NCBI GenBank assembly: GCA_963578605.1
Contig: CAUZEA010000004.1
Span: forward strand, 48,387-112,386
DNA: 64,000 nucleotides
Source: JAKVCB01 sp963578605
GTDB lineage: Bacteria; Planctomycetota; Planctomycetia; Pirellulales; Lacipirellulaceae
Reading direction: 5' to 3'
Shown here: in pieces, positions 25,929-37,800 of the stretch
How positions within the stretch are numbered: the stretch's first letter is position 1
Layout of the letters: every line of letters begins with the position of its first letter
Program-made: the position numbers and the translations under genes
The notes under the pieces: model-generated
What the model saw: only the letters and a program-made list of their open reading frames with translations
The model's database searches: none
What the model was told of the DNA's origin: nothing

Positions 25929-26696
25929 CTAAGTGCTCAGCGGGATTTCGCTGGCGGTAAATTCAGAACAGCAATCAACAGCAAGGTTGACATCGTCGTG
26001 CCGAGGTAAGAGCGTTGCCTGCATGCGAGCCCGGCGGATAACACCTTTTTCAAGGAATTGGCCCAGTAGCTTCCATTCCGTTGACCATGTCCCCCCCGAT
26101 TCCCGCTTGACGCACAGACTGCGAAAATCAGCCGGGTGTGTCAGTTCTAAGAGACTGAACTGCCCGCCTGGTAGACGGTAGAGAATTCCTCCCAGCATGT
26201 GTGGCTCAGCACTTCCGGCAACCTCAAGCCCCCCGTCGGCAAGTGTTTCCGCGCGGGGCGAGGTTTGCCCAACGGTTTTCAGGCAGATCACTTCGTTTGC
26301 TGCCAGGTTTGACCGAACCTCGATTAGTGGTTGTGATCCAAGCGTGTCGGTTTCTACCGATACGATTAGCGATAAGGTGGCATGTGTGGCCTTTGATGGC
26401 GAAAATTCGGCCCGCCAGTAAATGGATGTCCGATAGGGTTTGCCAGCAGGTCCGGCACACGAGACAAACAGATCGTATCCGCGTTGAAACGCTTCGCGGA
26501 GTTCCCCAACACCTGCACTTGGTTTCTCGTTTTCGTCACCCAGCGCAATCTGCCAAAGTGAACCAGTGAGCGGTTCGTTGTCGAGAATCAATTGATTCAA
26601 CCCGTTGCTGAGCCGCGCAACTTCGAGACAGCCCTGCAAAGAACCAAGCGAGAGTTTACCGAGTCCGTTCTTCAGGTACCAAGGATTGTTTATCAT
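25929..26696 (-). CDS. Protein of unknown function behind a structured leader
   Basis: A protein of 255 residues without signal peptide or membrane segment. It is beta-rich, with blocks such as YRTSIYWRAEFSPSK, ATLSLIVSVETDT and QFSLLELTHPADFRSL. I recognise no family. The start is taken at ATG 26696; no strong ribosome-binding site is visible and a longer frame would run through the terminator at 26746-26785. That terminator and its promoter lie directly upstream on the same strand, so the gene may be controlled by transcription attenuation. Confidence 0.65.
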   Translation of the reverse strand: MINNPWYLKNGLGKLSLGSLQGCLEVARLSNGLNQLILDNEPLTGSLWQIALGDENEKPSAGVGELREAFQRGYDLFVSCAGPAGKPYRTSIYWRAEFSPSKATHATLSLIVSVETDTLGSQPLIEVRSNLAANEVICLKTVGQTSPRAETLADGGLEVAGSAEPHMLGGILYRLPGGQFSLLELTHPADFRSLCVKRESGGTWSTEWKLLGQFLEKGVIRRARMQATLLPRHDDVNLAVDCCSEFTASEIPLST

Positions 26697-26745
26697 CGAT
26701 TCAGAATGTGGGGAGGTTGGTCGCCGTAATTGGGTTTCCAGCAAC

Positions 26746-26785
26746 AAAAAAACCCCGCCGAACACCCAAGGGTGAAGCGACGGGG
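26746..26785 (-). terminator. Intrinsic terminator
   Basis: Minus strand: CCCCGTCG pairs with CGGCGGGG (26778-26785 with 26753-26760; one U-G pair), an inner CACCC/GGGTG helix closes the loop, and seven U residues follow (26746-26752). No coding sequence lies upstream on this strand for several hundred bases. Confidence 0.88.
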
Positions 26786-26905
26786 CCGGAACAGAGAAGA
26801 GGCCGATATTTTCCGGGAGAGGGGATGATACTGATTAGGCAATGGCCTCCCACAAACTGCGGGCTCGTATACCTCCCAAAAACTCAACAATCAACTCCAT
26901 CTGCT
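26746..26905 (-). ncRNA. Probable small structured RNA or attenuated leader, about 160 nt
   Basis: On the minus strand, a promoter (26911-26938) is followed by about 115 nt of non-coding, pairing-rich sequence and then a strong intrinsic terminator. Visible helices include a hairpin CCCGCA-GUU-UGUGGG (about 26850-26864), GAGGCC with GGCCUC, GGGAGG with CCUCUCCC, and UUGAUU with AAUCAG, some mutually exclusive. Size and layout fit a free small RNA such as a 6S-like RNA, or a riboswitch-type leader for the gene 50 nt downstream. I could not match it to 6S, SRP RNA, tmRNA or a known riboswitch consensus. Confidence 0.55.
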
Positions 26906-26910
26906 ACTCG

Positions 26911-26938
26911 ATCATACCAATTCCCATTTGGGTGTCCA
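26911..26938 (-). promoter_or_regulatory. Sigma-70-type promoter for the small RNA/leader
   Basis: Minus strand: TGGACA (-35, 26933-26938; 5 of 6 to consensus), a 16-bp spacer, and TATGAT (-10, 26911-26916; 5 of 6), with TGG immediately before it giving an extended -10. Start point expected near 26904. Confidence 0.6.
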
Positions 26939-27173
26939 TAGATTAGCGGGAATTTCTTTTGGTGAATCATCCACAAGCTGGGGAGAATTGCCGTTACTCT
27001 TTACTAGGAATGAAGTTGCGATTAATTCTTCGGGGTCGACCCGGAGACGATTGCGTTGGCACATGGGTTTCAGTCAGAATACTCTGGCAAGCGATTTAAG
27101 TCGATTTACGTTTCGCTCGTAATACGCCCTTTGGTGGAAGCCGCATCGCAACACGGTCAGAGAAGGTAGAAAC

Positions 27174-27965
27174 ATGACATTTTCACCTGATTTAAAGGCT
27201 CTTGCAGACGATTGTGAACAGGCCGCCCGCGCCGGTGGAGACGAACTTTTAGCCTGGCGTGGCCGTTTCCAAACCCGGGAAAAAAGTCCCGTTGACTATG
27301 TGACCGACGCCGATTTGGCTTCGCAGCGGGCAATTCGAGAATTTGTCCTGTTGAAGTATCCGGATCATCACTTCATTGGGGAAGAAGACGACGCTTACAA
27401 GCCGGTCCCGGATGGGAAATATGGCTGGGTTGTCGACCCACTCGATGGGACGACCAATTATGTCCACAATTACCCGGCATTTGTGGTGTCGGTGGCTGTC
27501 ACGCGTGGTACGGAACTCCTCGCGGGTGCGATTTTTGATCCTCTTGCCAACATAGTTTATCGGGCCTGGAAAGGCGGAGGGGCATGGCGAGATAACGCGT
27601 CGATGCACGTCAGCGACATCGAATCTTTAGACCGCAGTTTGGTTGCGGTCAGCTTCCCTCCGCAAGTCACTGACACGTCCCCCGATTTGGTCAACTTTTC
27701 GCAAGTTGCCCAACGGTGCCAAGGAGTTCGGCGGACTGGTGCTTGTGCCTTGAACCTTGCCCATCTCGCCAGCGGAGCCATTGACGCGTTCTGGACACAC
27801 CAGATACATCCCTGGGACGTCGCCGCCGGTGTCTTGTTAGTCCTTGAGGCTGGGGGGGTTGTGACCGGTGTGGACGGTGGAGATTTTGATCTTTGGAAGG
27901 CCAATTTTACTGCCGCTGCCCGGCCGAAACTCCACGCCGAATTACTTTCCGTGGTTGGTCCTTAA
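27174..27965 (+). CDS. Inositol-monophosphatase family phosphatase (SuhB-like)
   Basis: A 263-residue cytoplasmic Mg-dependent phosphatase. The metal-binding motifs are GEED, VDPLDGTTNYVHNYP and the late HPWDVAAGVLLVLEAGG, all intact. Possible substrates are inositol phosphate, histidinol phosphate or other sugar phosphates; the family does not allow a firm choice. ATG at 27174 with an AAGGTAGA-type ribosome-binding site. It is divergent from the small RNA and probably a single-gene transcript. Confidence 0.93.
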   Translation: MTFSPDLKALADDCEQAARAGGDELLAWRGRFQTREKSPVDYVTDADLASQRAIREFVLLKYPDHHFIGEEDDAYKPVPDGKYGWVVDPLDGTTNYVHNYPAFVVSVAVTRGTELLAGAIFDPLANIVYRAWKGGGAWRDNASMHVSDIESLDRSLVAVSFPPQVTDTSPDLVNFSQVAQRCQGVRRTGACALNLAHLASGAIDAFWTHQIHPWDVAAGVLLVLEAGGVVTGVDGGDFDLWKANFTAAARPKLHAELLSVVGP

Positions 27966-28327
27966 TACCCTTGCCAACCAATTTTGCGGGGTGCTTTCCC
28001 TGCGGCAATGGGGCAAGGTAGAATGACAGCCAGGTCAATTCAGCCGTTCGGTTCCCGTGGAGACGGCAAGTTGAAGGTCGCCGGATATCGAATGCGATGT
28101 GCCTGGAGATGACAACGCAGGGCAGGTTGAAAACGATGACGTGTGTCCAAGTAATTGATTCGAACGATCAACCATCGAGACAGGCGGTTCGTGTGAATTT
28201 AGATTGAGGCACGCGGTATTGCCGCTCGATCCGGTCTTTTGCCGCCCGGGGCATACGAGAAACCTGTGTCCGGGCAGATCGTGACTTGTGAGCTCCTCTT
28301 ACATTCTGGACCCCTACCAGGGCCAAC
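27966..28327. other. Gene-free interval before the giant-protein operon
   Basis: Right after the phosphatase stop, CCTTGCC (27971-27977) can pair with GGCAAGG about 40 nt later, a weak hairpin without a U-tract. No ORF, promoter or repeat could be called; the promoter of the giant-protein genes must lie here. Confidence 0.4.
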
Positions 28328-31300
28328 GTGTTATTACCATCGTTTTACCCCCGCAAGGGGATGCCGTTCCGACAAATCAGTAACCTCGGACTTCGGGGGT
28401 TGCTGTTGGCACTTTTGGCGGTGGCTCCCGGTTTGCCGGTCCAGGGAGAGCCACCTGCTGCCCCGCAATCTTTGGTGGAGAATCCGCCTGCTCCCGTCGC
28501 AGCGAGCGACACATCGACAAAGGCGACAAGTGATGGAACTGCAACCGGGAAACACGATGGACTTGCCCTGCCCACAGGAGAGCTTCCGGTCCGCCGCGTG
28601 GGGCCCGACACATTCATTCTGCTCGACAAAGAGGGCAATCCACAGCCTTTTCTTGGGTTACCTTACGAAGTTTTTATGCGGGCCTGGCAAAAATCGGAGT
28701 TGCAGCAGGGCAACACCACCCGCAAGCCACGATTTATCATCGAAGCACTTGAGATGGATGGTTCCGCATCAGGTTCTTATGCAGAACTTCACGTAACGGT
28801 ACGCGTGACCCTGCTGACCGATCAACGCGTTGCAGTTCCACTCTCGATGGCCGGGGCCATTGTCCGTCCCGAGTCACTGGCCGAGCAGACAAGAGCTGGA
28901 ATGCAAATCTCCAGCAACGAGCACCGAGGCGGGCTGGTTGCCTGGATGCAGGGTCGGCCAGGTGATCAACGCGAGGTCACCCTGCAAGTCATCGTACCTT
29001 TGGAGATTGTGGGGAGCGAAACCATTTTGCGTTTCGATTGTCCGCGTGCTGTCGCTTCCCGAATTGCGATCGAGATTACGGATTCGGTGGTTGCAGAAGC
29101 GACGACAGGCCAGGCGATTGTATCGAAAGAAACGCTTGATAATGGTAACACACTCCTCAAAGCAATGGGGTTTGGAAATGAGTTCGAGCTGCGTTGGCGG
29201 GGTGCCGGGGCAGAACCTTGCGAGTTGGCAAGTGTACTCCAGGCGGGTGGCGTGATTCACACCCATGTGGACAGCCGTAGCGTGAGAACTTCCGCAAAGC
29301 TTGTTGTGGAGAGCTTTGGCGGTAAGTTCGATCGCTTTCAAGTACGTTTACCTCCTGGGGCGGCGCTGGTCGGTACCCTTGAGCAGGAGAGCCCGGATTC
29401 GGTTGCTGCATACTCTGTGATACCTATCGACGCTGCGGTTTCGCCAACAGGCTCGCCACACGAAGAGGCCGCTCAGGTGCTTGTCAAACTCAAGGAGCCT
29501 CAGAAGGGACCGGTGACCGTGGCCCTGGAAACAGAGCAGTCATTGAGGTTGTCGGGTACCGATCTGGCGGTCGAAATTGGTGGATTTGAGGTTTTAGGGG
29601 CTTTTCGGCAGTATGGCGATGTTGGGATAAGTGTCGGCAACGACTGGCAGTTGCGTTGGGAGCGGGGTGTGCATGTCCGGCAGGTGGATGTGAGTGACGT
29701 TGTTGATGCACTCGCAGCCCAAGACCTCACGGCTACGTTTCAATACGATCGTCAACCATGGTCGTTGGAAACTCGCGTTTTGCCACGTGATTCGCAAGTG
29801 TACGTCACACCCCAATACCAACTCTCGATTGGCTCTGACGAGGCTCGTCTGCGTGCTGAATTCAATTATCACATCCCGGGGGCCCGTATTTTCGAATTCC
29901 GGGCCAATCTTCGGGCATGGCAGGAGATGATGGCTCCAGTCGAACCGGATGCGTTTTTCGCAAATGTACTTCAGACGGAGGACGGGGAACTTATTCTGCA
30001 GCTTCGCGAGTCGTCGCCGCGATCGTTGCAGGTGGTTTTGCAATTGCGCAAGGACTTGCCCAGTAATAAAAACCAGTTGCGACTCCCCTTGCCCATCCCT
30101 GTTGCCGATGTGGTGATGCCAGGTCAACTAGTCGTCAATTCAGTTCCGGCCATTGCGTTGTCCCCACGTTCTGCAGAAATGACCGGGTTGGCTGCGGAAT
30201 TTGTGCCGGTGCCACAGCCAACGTCAGAAAACTTGCCAGGACACGAACGACGTGTTTTTCGTGTATTCCTGCCCGAGGCTACGTTTGTGGCCGATCGTAC
30301 GACTCGCGCGCGAGAACTCCAACTTGATATTCATACGGCGATCGAGGCGGGTATTGCGTCCTGCAGTGTCGAGCAACTCTTCCACTACCGCGTGCGATAC
30401 CAGCCAATGCAACGTTTAATCCTGGAGCTTCCAATCGATATGGATGGAGAAACCATTGAGCCGCAATTTGAGTTGTTGCGAAAATCTAATCGGGCAACAC
30501 TGGCGGAACCAATTCTACTCGAGTTCATGGATGCGGTTGACGAGAATGGTTCGCAGTCAAATGGACAGAACCGGAAGATTCAGCTCCTTCTCCCGCAACC
30601 CCAATTGGGTCCATTTGAAGTTCGGGGCAGTTTTCGTCTTGATGGTCCGGCAGTTGCCGATGACAGCGCCGTGCGGAGAGTGGTCCCACTGATCAAACCA
30701 CTCGACGGAGAAATGACAAATCATCGCTTGCTGGTCAACGCACCCTCCTCACTCGAACTACTGCTCGACGAACCGGAAGATTCCACGCCTTGGCGTACCG
30801 AGTCGCACCAGCGAAACGGCGCGTGGAACGAGCTACGTGCCGTGACGAGCGAAAGGGTGTCCAGGGTTGTCCTCGTGCCGAAGCAGGCCGAACAACTCGC
30901 TCGACTCTCTACTATCGTCGAGAAATCGTGGTTCCAAACCTGGTTTGCCGGCGATTTACGACAAGACCGTACGGTTTATCAATTCCGCACGCACGAGCCA
31001 AATGTCCTGCTGGAATTCCCCACGGGAGTAGCCCCAACCGAAGCAGACGTGCTGCTGGATGGCCAACCGATTCAGTTGGGTTTACTGCCGTCTGGCCCCA
31101 TAGCGGTACCCGTTCCTGCGAGCGCCGGCGAACCGCTTCATACCCTGGAGATCACTTGCCGTAGGCCGGCCCCAATCGGGATTGTTGAACGATTTCGCAT
31201 TGCACCGCCTGTTTTGGTTGGTGGTCAGGCAACCAACCAGGTGGTTTGGCATTTTGTCTTGCCTAGTGATGCCTGCCTTATGGCCAATCCGGAAAACCTG

Positions 31301-31855
31301 ATGCCAGCACGTCGTCAGGTGTGGTGGGGAAGTCTTTGGTTTCAACCCCCGGTCCAGGAGCAAAAAGAGCTTGAGAATTGGACCGGCAGTATATCGAAGT
31401 TGACACCAACTAGCCTGGAAAAACAGTATCTCTTTTACGGATTGGGGTCGGTTGCAAGCCTGGAGTTACCCTTAGTCAAACGTTGGGCTTTGGTGTTGTT
31501 CGGCTCACTTCTGGTCTTGATTGTCGGCTTACCCTTCATCTATGTGCCGCAAATTCGGAACGCCCGGGTCCTGGCAGTCGTGGCAGTTGCGATTGGCGTC
31601 CTGGCGTTTTCCTTTCCCGGCGTGGCCTTGCAAATTGCTCAGGTGACTCTGCTGGGGATCGTGGGACTTGTCTTGGCGGCGGCGTTGCATTGGGCTCTCC
31701 GCACCCCCGGCCAGCGGTACATCGGAGGAAACGTCAGCACGGCTGCCATGATGAGGCCGGCTACAACTTCAGACACCTTCTCGTCGCCACCCATGGTTGG
31801 GGTGTCGACAGGAGGATCATCGGCATCGGGGCATGTCTCCGACTCGCATCCATGA
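28328..31855 (+). CDS. Giant exported membrane-anchored protein, first of a coupled pair
   Basis: A 1175-residue protein of no family I recognise. The hydrophobic stretch GLRGLLLALLAVAPGLPVQG is a signal peptide. About 1000 residues of beta-rich extracytoplasmic sequence follow, with repeating short strands and few cysteines. Residues about 1049-1125 contain three to four membrane helices (RWALVLFGSLLVLIVGLPF and following). A Ser/Gly-rich tail ends the protein. GTG at 28328 has AGGG five bases upstream; ATG at 28361 is an alternative that keeps the signal peptide. The stop overlaps the next start by 4 bp, so equal amounts of both proteins are likely. Envelope location is inferred; enzymatic motifs were not seen. 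Confidence 0.85.
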   Translation: MLLPSFYPRKGMPFRQISNLGLRGLLLALLAVAPGLPVQGEPPAAPQSLVENPPAPVAASDTSTKATSDGTATGKHDGLALPTGELPVRRVGPDTFILLDKEGNPQPFLGLPYEVFMRAWQKSELQQGNTTRKPRFIIEALEMDGSASGSYAELHVTVRVTLLTDQRVAVPLSMAGAIVRPESLAEQTRAGMQISSNEHRGGLVAWMQGRPGDQREVTLQVIVPLEIVGSETILRFDCPRAVASRIAIEITDSVVAEATTGQAIVSKETLDNGNTLLKAMGFGNEFELRWRGAGAEPCELASVLQAGGVIHTHVDSRSVRTSAKLVVESFGGKFDRFQVRLPPGAALVGTLEQESPDSVAAYSVIPIDAAVSPTGSPHEEAAQVLVKLKEPQKGPVTVALETEQSLRLSGTDLAVEIGGFEVLGAFRQYGDVGISVGNDWQLRWERGVHVRQVDVSDVVDALAAQDLTATFQYDRQPWSLETRVLPRDSQVYVTPQYQLSIGSDEARLRAEFNYHIPGARIFEFRANLRAWQEMMAPVEPDAFFANVLQTEDGELILQLRESSPRSLQVVLQLRKDLPSNKNQLRLPLPIPVADVVMPGQLVVNSVPAIALSPRSAEMTGLAAEFVPVPQPTSENLPGHERRVFRVFLPEATFVADRTTRARELQLDIHTAIEAGIASCSVEQLFHYRVRYQPMQRLILELPIDMDGETIEPQFELLRKSNRATLAEPILLEFMDAVDENGSQSNGQNRKIQLLLPQPQLGPFEVRGSFRLDGPAVADDSAVRRVVPLIKPLDGEMTNHRLLVNAPSSLELLLDEPEDSTPWRTESHQRNGAWNELRAVTSERVSRVVLVPKQAEQLARLSTIVEKSWFQTWFAGDLRQDRTVYQFRTHEPNVLLEFPTGVAPTEADVLLDGQPIQLGLLPSGPIAVPVPASAGEPLHTLEITCRRPAPIGIVERFRIAPPVLVGGQATNQVVWHFVLPSDACLMANPENLMPARRQVWWGSLWFQPPVQEQKELENWTGSISKLTPTSLEKQYLFYGLGSVASLELPLVKRWALVLFGSLLVLIVGLPFIYVPQIRNARVLAVVAVAIGVLAFSFPGVALQIAQVTLLGIVGLVLAAALHWALRTPGQRYIGGNVSTAAMMRPATTSDTFSSPPMVGVSTGGSSASGHVSDSHP

Positions 31856-34800
31856 TTCAACAGAGTGGAAACAAGTGTGACACTGCCAGTGGTTGCTTGA
31901 ATGCGATCGTGGTGTTTGTCATTCTCGGCGCATGGCTCCCGACCGGTGTCAATTCGGAGGAGGTGCCGCTGCTGTTTCGGCATGTCTACGTACCCGCCCA
32001 GGATTCGCGTGTCTGGCCTCGGGACGGCGAAACCTATATTCCGATCGAAGTCACTGAACTACAAGCTTTGATACGTGACGCAAATGCCGCTGTCGAGAAT
32101 TTCAGCCGTGGCGTGAGTATCACGCACGCCGAATATCGGGCCCGATGGGATGGTGGGCGTTTGATAAACGGCCAGGCCATATTGGATGTCAATGCAGATG
32201 CAGACACTCCAGGCTTGCTCACCCTCGATACACGTGCGATCGCGATTGAACAACCACGCTGGCTGAACGACCCCTCTTGGCCAGTCGATGTTGGCACGTG
32301 GGGGGCTGTTGGGATGGCAAACGATCGCTTCGGTATCACCGTGCCTGGTTCAGGTCAGCTTGCTTTTGGTTGGCGCCCCGTGCCAGCCAGATTTCCCCGT
32401 TCCGGTTCGATGACTTTGCGATTGCCCGATTCGCCTGCGCGGACCTTGGTGCTCGATATCCCTTCCAACAAGCGCCCACTGGTTCCTGGGGGAGCGATCG
32501 TCGACAAGGTCGAAAAAGTTCCCGAGTCTGGCAGGAATTCAGCACAGGTTTTTTCTGATTCCTCCGATGTGCAGGAGGATCGTGAGGTTGCAGAGGACGC
32601 AGCCTGCACCCGCTGGACCATTGCCCTTCCCAGGGCCGGGCCGGTCCTGCTCGACATCGAAGACGCGGGCAGGGACAGCCCTGTAATCAGTCCCAGCCCG
32701 ACATATCGCCAGCACCTTCGGTACCGCTTGGGCATTCGAGGTATCAATATTTCGGCCACCTTGACATTCGATTCAGGTGACAAACTGCCCGCCGAACTTG
32801 TCATTTTGCTTGACCGGCAACTTCAGTTGACGAGTGTCCGTGAGGGAGATACCGAATTGAAGTGGCAATTCCGCTCGGGGAATCCATCGCAGGGGGCGGA
32901 GGTAGTGATTGGGCTGGTCCAGGATGAAAGCCATGGCGAACGGACCCTGCTGCTCGAGGCATGGGCTCCGATAGCCTTGGGCCAGGACTCAATCCTGCCA
33001 ATACTCAGGCCGGTTGGAATGTTTTGGTCGAACGGGAAGTTTGACATCACGGTCGACGATGCGATTGAGTTAGTCGAGGTGGTGCCAGGTGACAAGGAGG
33101 GTGCCATTCAGACCGAGGTGGTATTCGCGGAAGATGCTGCAGGACCTGTCAAAGCAACATTTGTCCAACTGTTGCCGTCAGCCACCTTGCAGGTTCACGT
33201 GCGACCGCAGCCAGAACATAGCATTGCGAGACTGTTGACCCACGTGAAATTGCAAGAACGCGAATTTTCGGCCGAGGCAATCGCCGAGTTTCGCCGGAAC
33301 GGCTCAGATCAACATTTGATCGAAGCCGACGTACCTCCACCCTGGTCGATTGAGAGTGTAACCAGCAAACCTCTCGAGTCGATTCGCGACTGGTATATCG
33401 AACGCCAGGGAGAAAAGCAGGTTCTCAACATTCGCCTTATGACGGGACTTTCACCTTCCCGGCCGCTGCAGCTAATTGTCCGGGGACAACGGTTACACGG
33501 TGATGTGACCCAACCAGTCCAACTGGGTCAGCTGCGGATGTTTGTGCCCCGTAACGCGATGCTTGAGCAAGACTGGATGCGACTGAGCACCGATTCCGAC
33601 AACGATATACGGATTCAGGGCAGCGTATCCCGCTTGAACCCAACAGAGCTGGCCAGGATCCATGCAGCGGAAGGGCCCGATCCCCGCAGCGGGACCACCA
33701 TTGACTTGTTAACCAGTTCTCCGGATGGAGTCGTCTCGATCGGACCCGTGCAGATACAGTCAACGGCCGAAGTGGAGATATCCATCAACCTCGACCAGCA
33801 CCCCACTGCAGTGCACTATCGGTTCCGCTGTCAGCCACATGGTGGATCCTCCGATCCGTTGCGGTTGGTCTTTAGCGAGCCATTGCCAGCGAAACTATGG
33901 TGGCGCGATTCCAAAACGGGTCAGCGACTTGTGGCAAAGCCAGCCTCGACCGGCACGTTCGACACCCCCGTGGACAACCTGAAGAGCCAGATTTGGGAGT
34001 TGTTCAACCTTCACAATAACGGACAGCCGTTCCAGTTCGAGGCGACCCTCACCATTGGGTCCCGGGGTGACTTCCAAATACCGCTTGCGGGCGTTTTGGG
34101 TGTTTCCCGGCAAACCGGCAAAGCTGTTTTACAGTCGCAGGTTGGCCAGCAAATTACCTTTGAGCATGAAGGACTTCGGGCGGCGCTGCCCCCACCCAGC
34201 TCAAATGCGGGTACCCCGCATTGTGTGACGGCCTTTCGTTACGATCCAACCATGATTACCAGGCCGGAGGGCAGTCCGTTTTTGTCGATCCTTCCACAGA
34301 AAACGCCCTCAATTTCCAGTCGATCGTTGTTCCGCTGGGTCGATGTAACCACGATTTACAGTGGTGGCGATCTGGCCGTACACCTCGTGAGACTTGAAAT
34401 GGGGCAAACTCAGCAAGAACAACTCGTACTACGACTACCAAAGGGGGCCAGGTTAGACTCGGCTTCGATCGACGATATGGCGGTCGCCATGGAGAGGCCG
34501 TCGCAGCATGATCCGGATGGGAGCGGCGAGGTCGTCGTACCTCCTTTGTCTCGCGAGGTCACATTACGCTATGCTGTGCCAGTCGTTTACTTGGGTGGCC
34601 ATGCCAGTCTGCAACCACCATTACCCAAGGGTGACTTTTCTTTGCTTGCCGGGCATTGGACCATTTGGTCCCCCTCGAACTTTACACTGTCGGGCGACAA
34701 TTTCCCTGACGGTTTTGTTTCGCAACCACAAACCGCGATTCCCGGCAGATTATCCGCGCGCCTTGATCGCAAGGTCGTTTTCGATCCTTTCCACTGGCGC

Positions 34801-37800
34801 CGCTGGTCGATTTTTCCCGCAGGAGGTACCGTCCAGGCGAACAGTAACCCGCGCCCAACCACCAACCCTGAAACCTCGCCACCCGTTTTTCAAGGTGCAG
34901 GAACCTATTCCCTCTTTGGCCAATTGATCGAGGATCGGTTTAGTTCTTCTGGTGGGCAAAAAAGTCTCGGGCCGCCTTTGGACTGTCATGTCTCACGCAT
35001 AGCCTTTGGACCAGAGGGGCCTCCGATCGTTACTTTGGTTCAGTCTGAGCAAAAGTACGCGATCGCGTTGGCTGCCCTGCTCTGCGGAATTGCCAGTGGT
35101 TTTTCCGCCGAGCGAAAGCACGTTCCGCTACTGATTGCAACCCTCGGCTTTTGTATTGCACTCTATTTTCTCTTGCCTGATTCGTACCGCTTGATTGTCA
35201 CGGCCCTTGCCGGAGGAATTGCGATCGGGTTCCTGCTCGGTTTTGCTCGACTCGAATTTGGTGGCCGGAATCCGATAGCCCGCGGCGTGTCGGTGTCTTC
35301 GGGGGTCGTTGGGCCGCTGATAGCGATCGGGATGTTCTTGATCATTTGCCCTGCTTCAGGTCGGGCAGACGAAGCTTTTAAAGAGCAAACCGCGGCGAGC
35401 AAATCAGGTCACCATTTCCCTGTTTTCCAAATCCTCGTTCCCAACGACGACCAACACCAACCGGTAGGAACGAAACACTTTGTCAGCGAGTCGTTGCTGC
35501 GTGAATTGAGCCGACGATCACGGCACGTGAGGGCACAAACGGCTGCCTGGCGGGTCGAACACGCGCATTACCTGGGTGGATTCGACCCTCTAGCCGACGA
35601 TGGGCAAATCAAGCCAACGCCGTGGTGGGTGTCGCTGGACATAGAAGTGCTCGCTCGCGACGTACAAGTTCGTTTGCCGTTTCATCGGAATCAGGCAAAT
35701 TGGGGAGAGTTGGCCTTGGTGGACGGTACGCCGATTGCGCTCCAATGGGCTGACGACAGCCTCAGTTGTACGCTGTTCGTTGCTGAGCCAGGATCCTATC
35801 GAGTGAGAATCCCGTTTCTGCCACAAGAGCATGTCGATCACAACCATGTCGAGTGGGTGTTAAATGTCGTTCGTGTCCCTGACACTCGGCTTGAGTTGTC
35901 ACTGCCAGAGGCTTCACCGGTCGTCGAAATTTTCTCCGCGGATGCTCCGGTTCCTGTTGCCCGGGTCACGGCGTCGTGCCATGTCGGATTGGGCAGTACA
36001 GACCAGATTCGGTTACGTCGAGTTGCCCGACATGAGGTAGTTCGCGAAGCACAGCAGATTATGGATGAGATGTTTTGGCTACACGCGACCCAGCAAGGAG
36101 TCAAACTCTTAGTCCAGTACGTTGCGCAAGGGGAGCGAATGCAACCAGCCGATCTGCAGTTGAGTTCCGGTCCCGCGCTGCAACTATTAAATCCGGCACG
36201 GCCAGGGAACTTTCTCGCGACTGCCGAATCACCGGATGCCGGGTCTGGCTTGCAATTTCCTTTTGATTCGCAGAATGCAAAGGCTGGCCAGTCAATACTT
36301 ACGTTTGATCTGACAGACTCCGAAACATATGGCAGGTATCGTCTGCCTACGTTTCACTCCGTGCACCCTCTTGGCCGACGGCGGTTAGCCATCAGTTGCG
36401 ATCCCTCGATCGAGTGCCGTGTAGGGGGCGAGTCGGGAGCAGCAACCATGGAAATCGAACGATTCCTGGCCGATTGGGGAGCCGCTGCGGCGAAACCACA
36501 AACTGTTTACGAGGCATCTGTAAACGGTTCTTCCTGGCAGTTGACCCTGCTGCCGCGTTGGAGCGAACCGGTGGTTGAAGAAACTTTGTCGATGATTGTT
36601 GATACGAAGGAAACACAGTTGCGCTATCAAGCAAGCATCATACCTGGCCGAGGGGATCAGTTTTTTCAACGTCTTCGGATCCCAAAAGACTTGGAAGTCG
36701 ATGAGGTGAATGCGAACTGCCAGGGAGCGACGGTGCCGGTCCATTGGGTGCGTCGTGACGAGCAAACACTCATGGTGTTTTTTGGGCACCCCCTCAGTCG
36801 TGAATATCAGCTTGCTGTGAACGGTCGTGTTGCAGTGCCTGATCATGGACCGTTCGCGATGCCACGAATGCATGTGAGTCGGCAATCGTCGCAACGGCAA
36901 CGGGTGTTTCTTTATCGTCGAGACGACACGGAATTGAGCTATGAGCTTGTCGAGGGTGTGAGTGAGGAAAGTGAGCTCACAAACACAGCGTCAGAAATTG
37001 CCGATGCCCGCCTGGCGGGTACCTTCTGGATCGACAATGGATTTGACGGAACGGTTCCACTGAGTGTCAGCACCAACACCCCGAATGTAACAGGGCAATC
37101 GCTGATCACTTTACACCACGATGCGGTTAACGGAAGTTGGTCAGCTAGTTGGAAATGTCGCCTCCGCGTCAACGAGGGGGTCCTCGGTTCCTTTTATGTA
37201 CAATTGCCACACCACTGGCTTCAAACTATAGAGAGCCAGACAGATCTGATGGTTGTGACCGATCAGGAGAATGATCGAAGCAAACAACAAATCGACGACG
37301 ATTCCTTACGGAAAGTGCAGCTGCGGTTGGTTCAGCAGGTACAACCGGGTGATTCCGTTACGGTTGAACTGCGCGGGCCTTTGGTCAAGCTGCCCGGTCG
37401 CGGCATTGAGGTTCCCACGATCGACTTGCCTGGGGTACGTCTCACAGATCGTTATGTAGCTGTACCTGGCGAGACCAATAGTCAACCCGCAAAATGGACG
37501 CGTGTTGGTGTTGATTGGGTCAGCGATCTGCCCGAGACAATGGAACCTCTCCAATCTGTAGCAAACCCGTTGCAGGTGTTTCAGATTGTAGACGACGCCT
37601 ACCAGGTTCGCCTGCAGCCATCAGCATTCAACGACGTACAAGCCAGTATATCGCTGGCGGATGTTCGCGTGGTGGAGAACACGCGAGGCGCGCAACTGAT
37701 CTATTCTCGTTTTGTCATTCAACCGCATGGTGTGTCAGAAGTCGAACTTGTGCTGCCGGAGGATCAGACGCTGGTTGAGACGCGTCTCGCATTCGTGCCC

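Noticed and set aside
31483..31851. N-terminal extension of the second giant protein
   Set aside because: This part overlaps the first giant gene in another frame and reads as Arg/Gly-rich shadow sequence; the ATG at 31852 gives a signal peptide and a 4-bp overlap.
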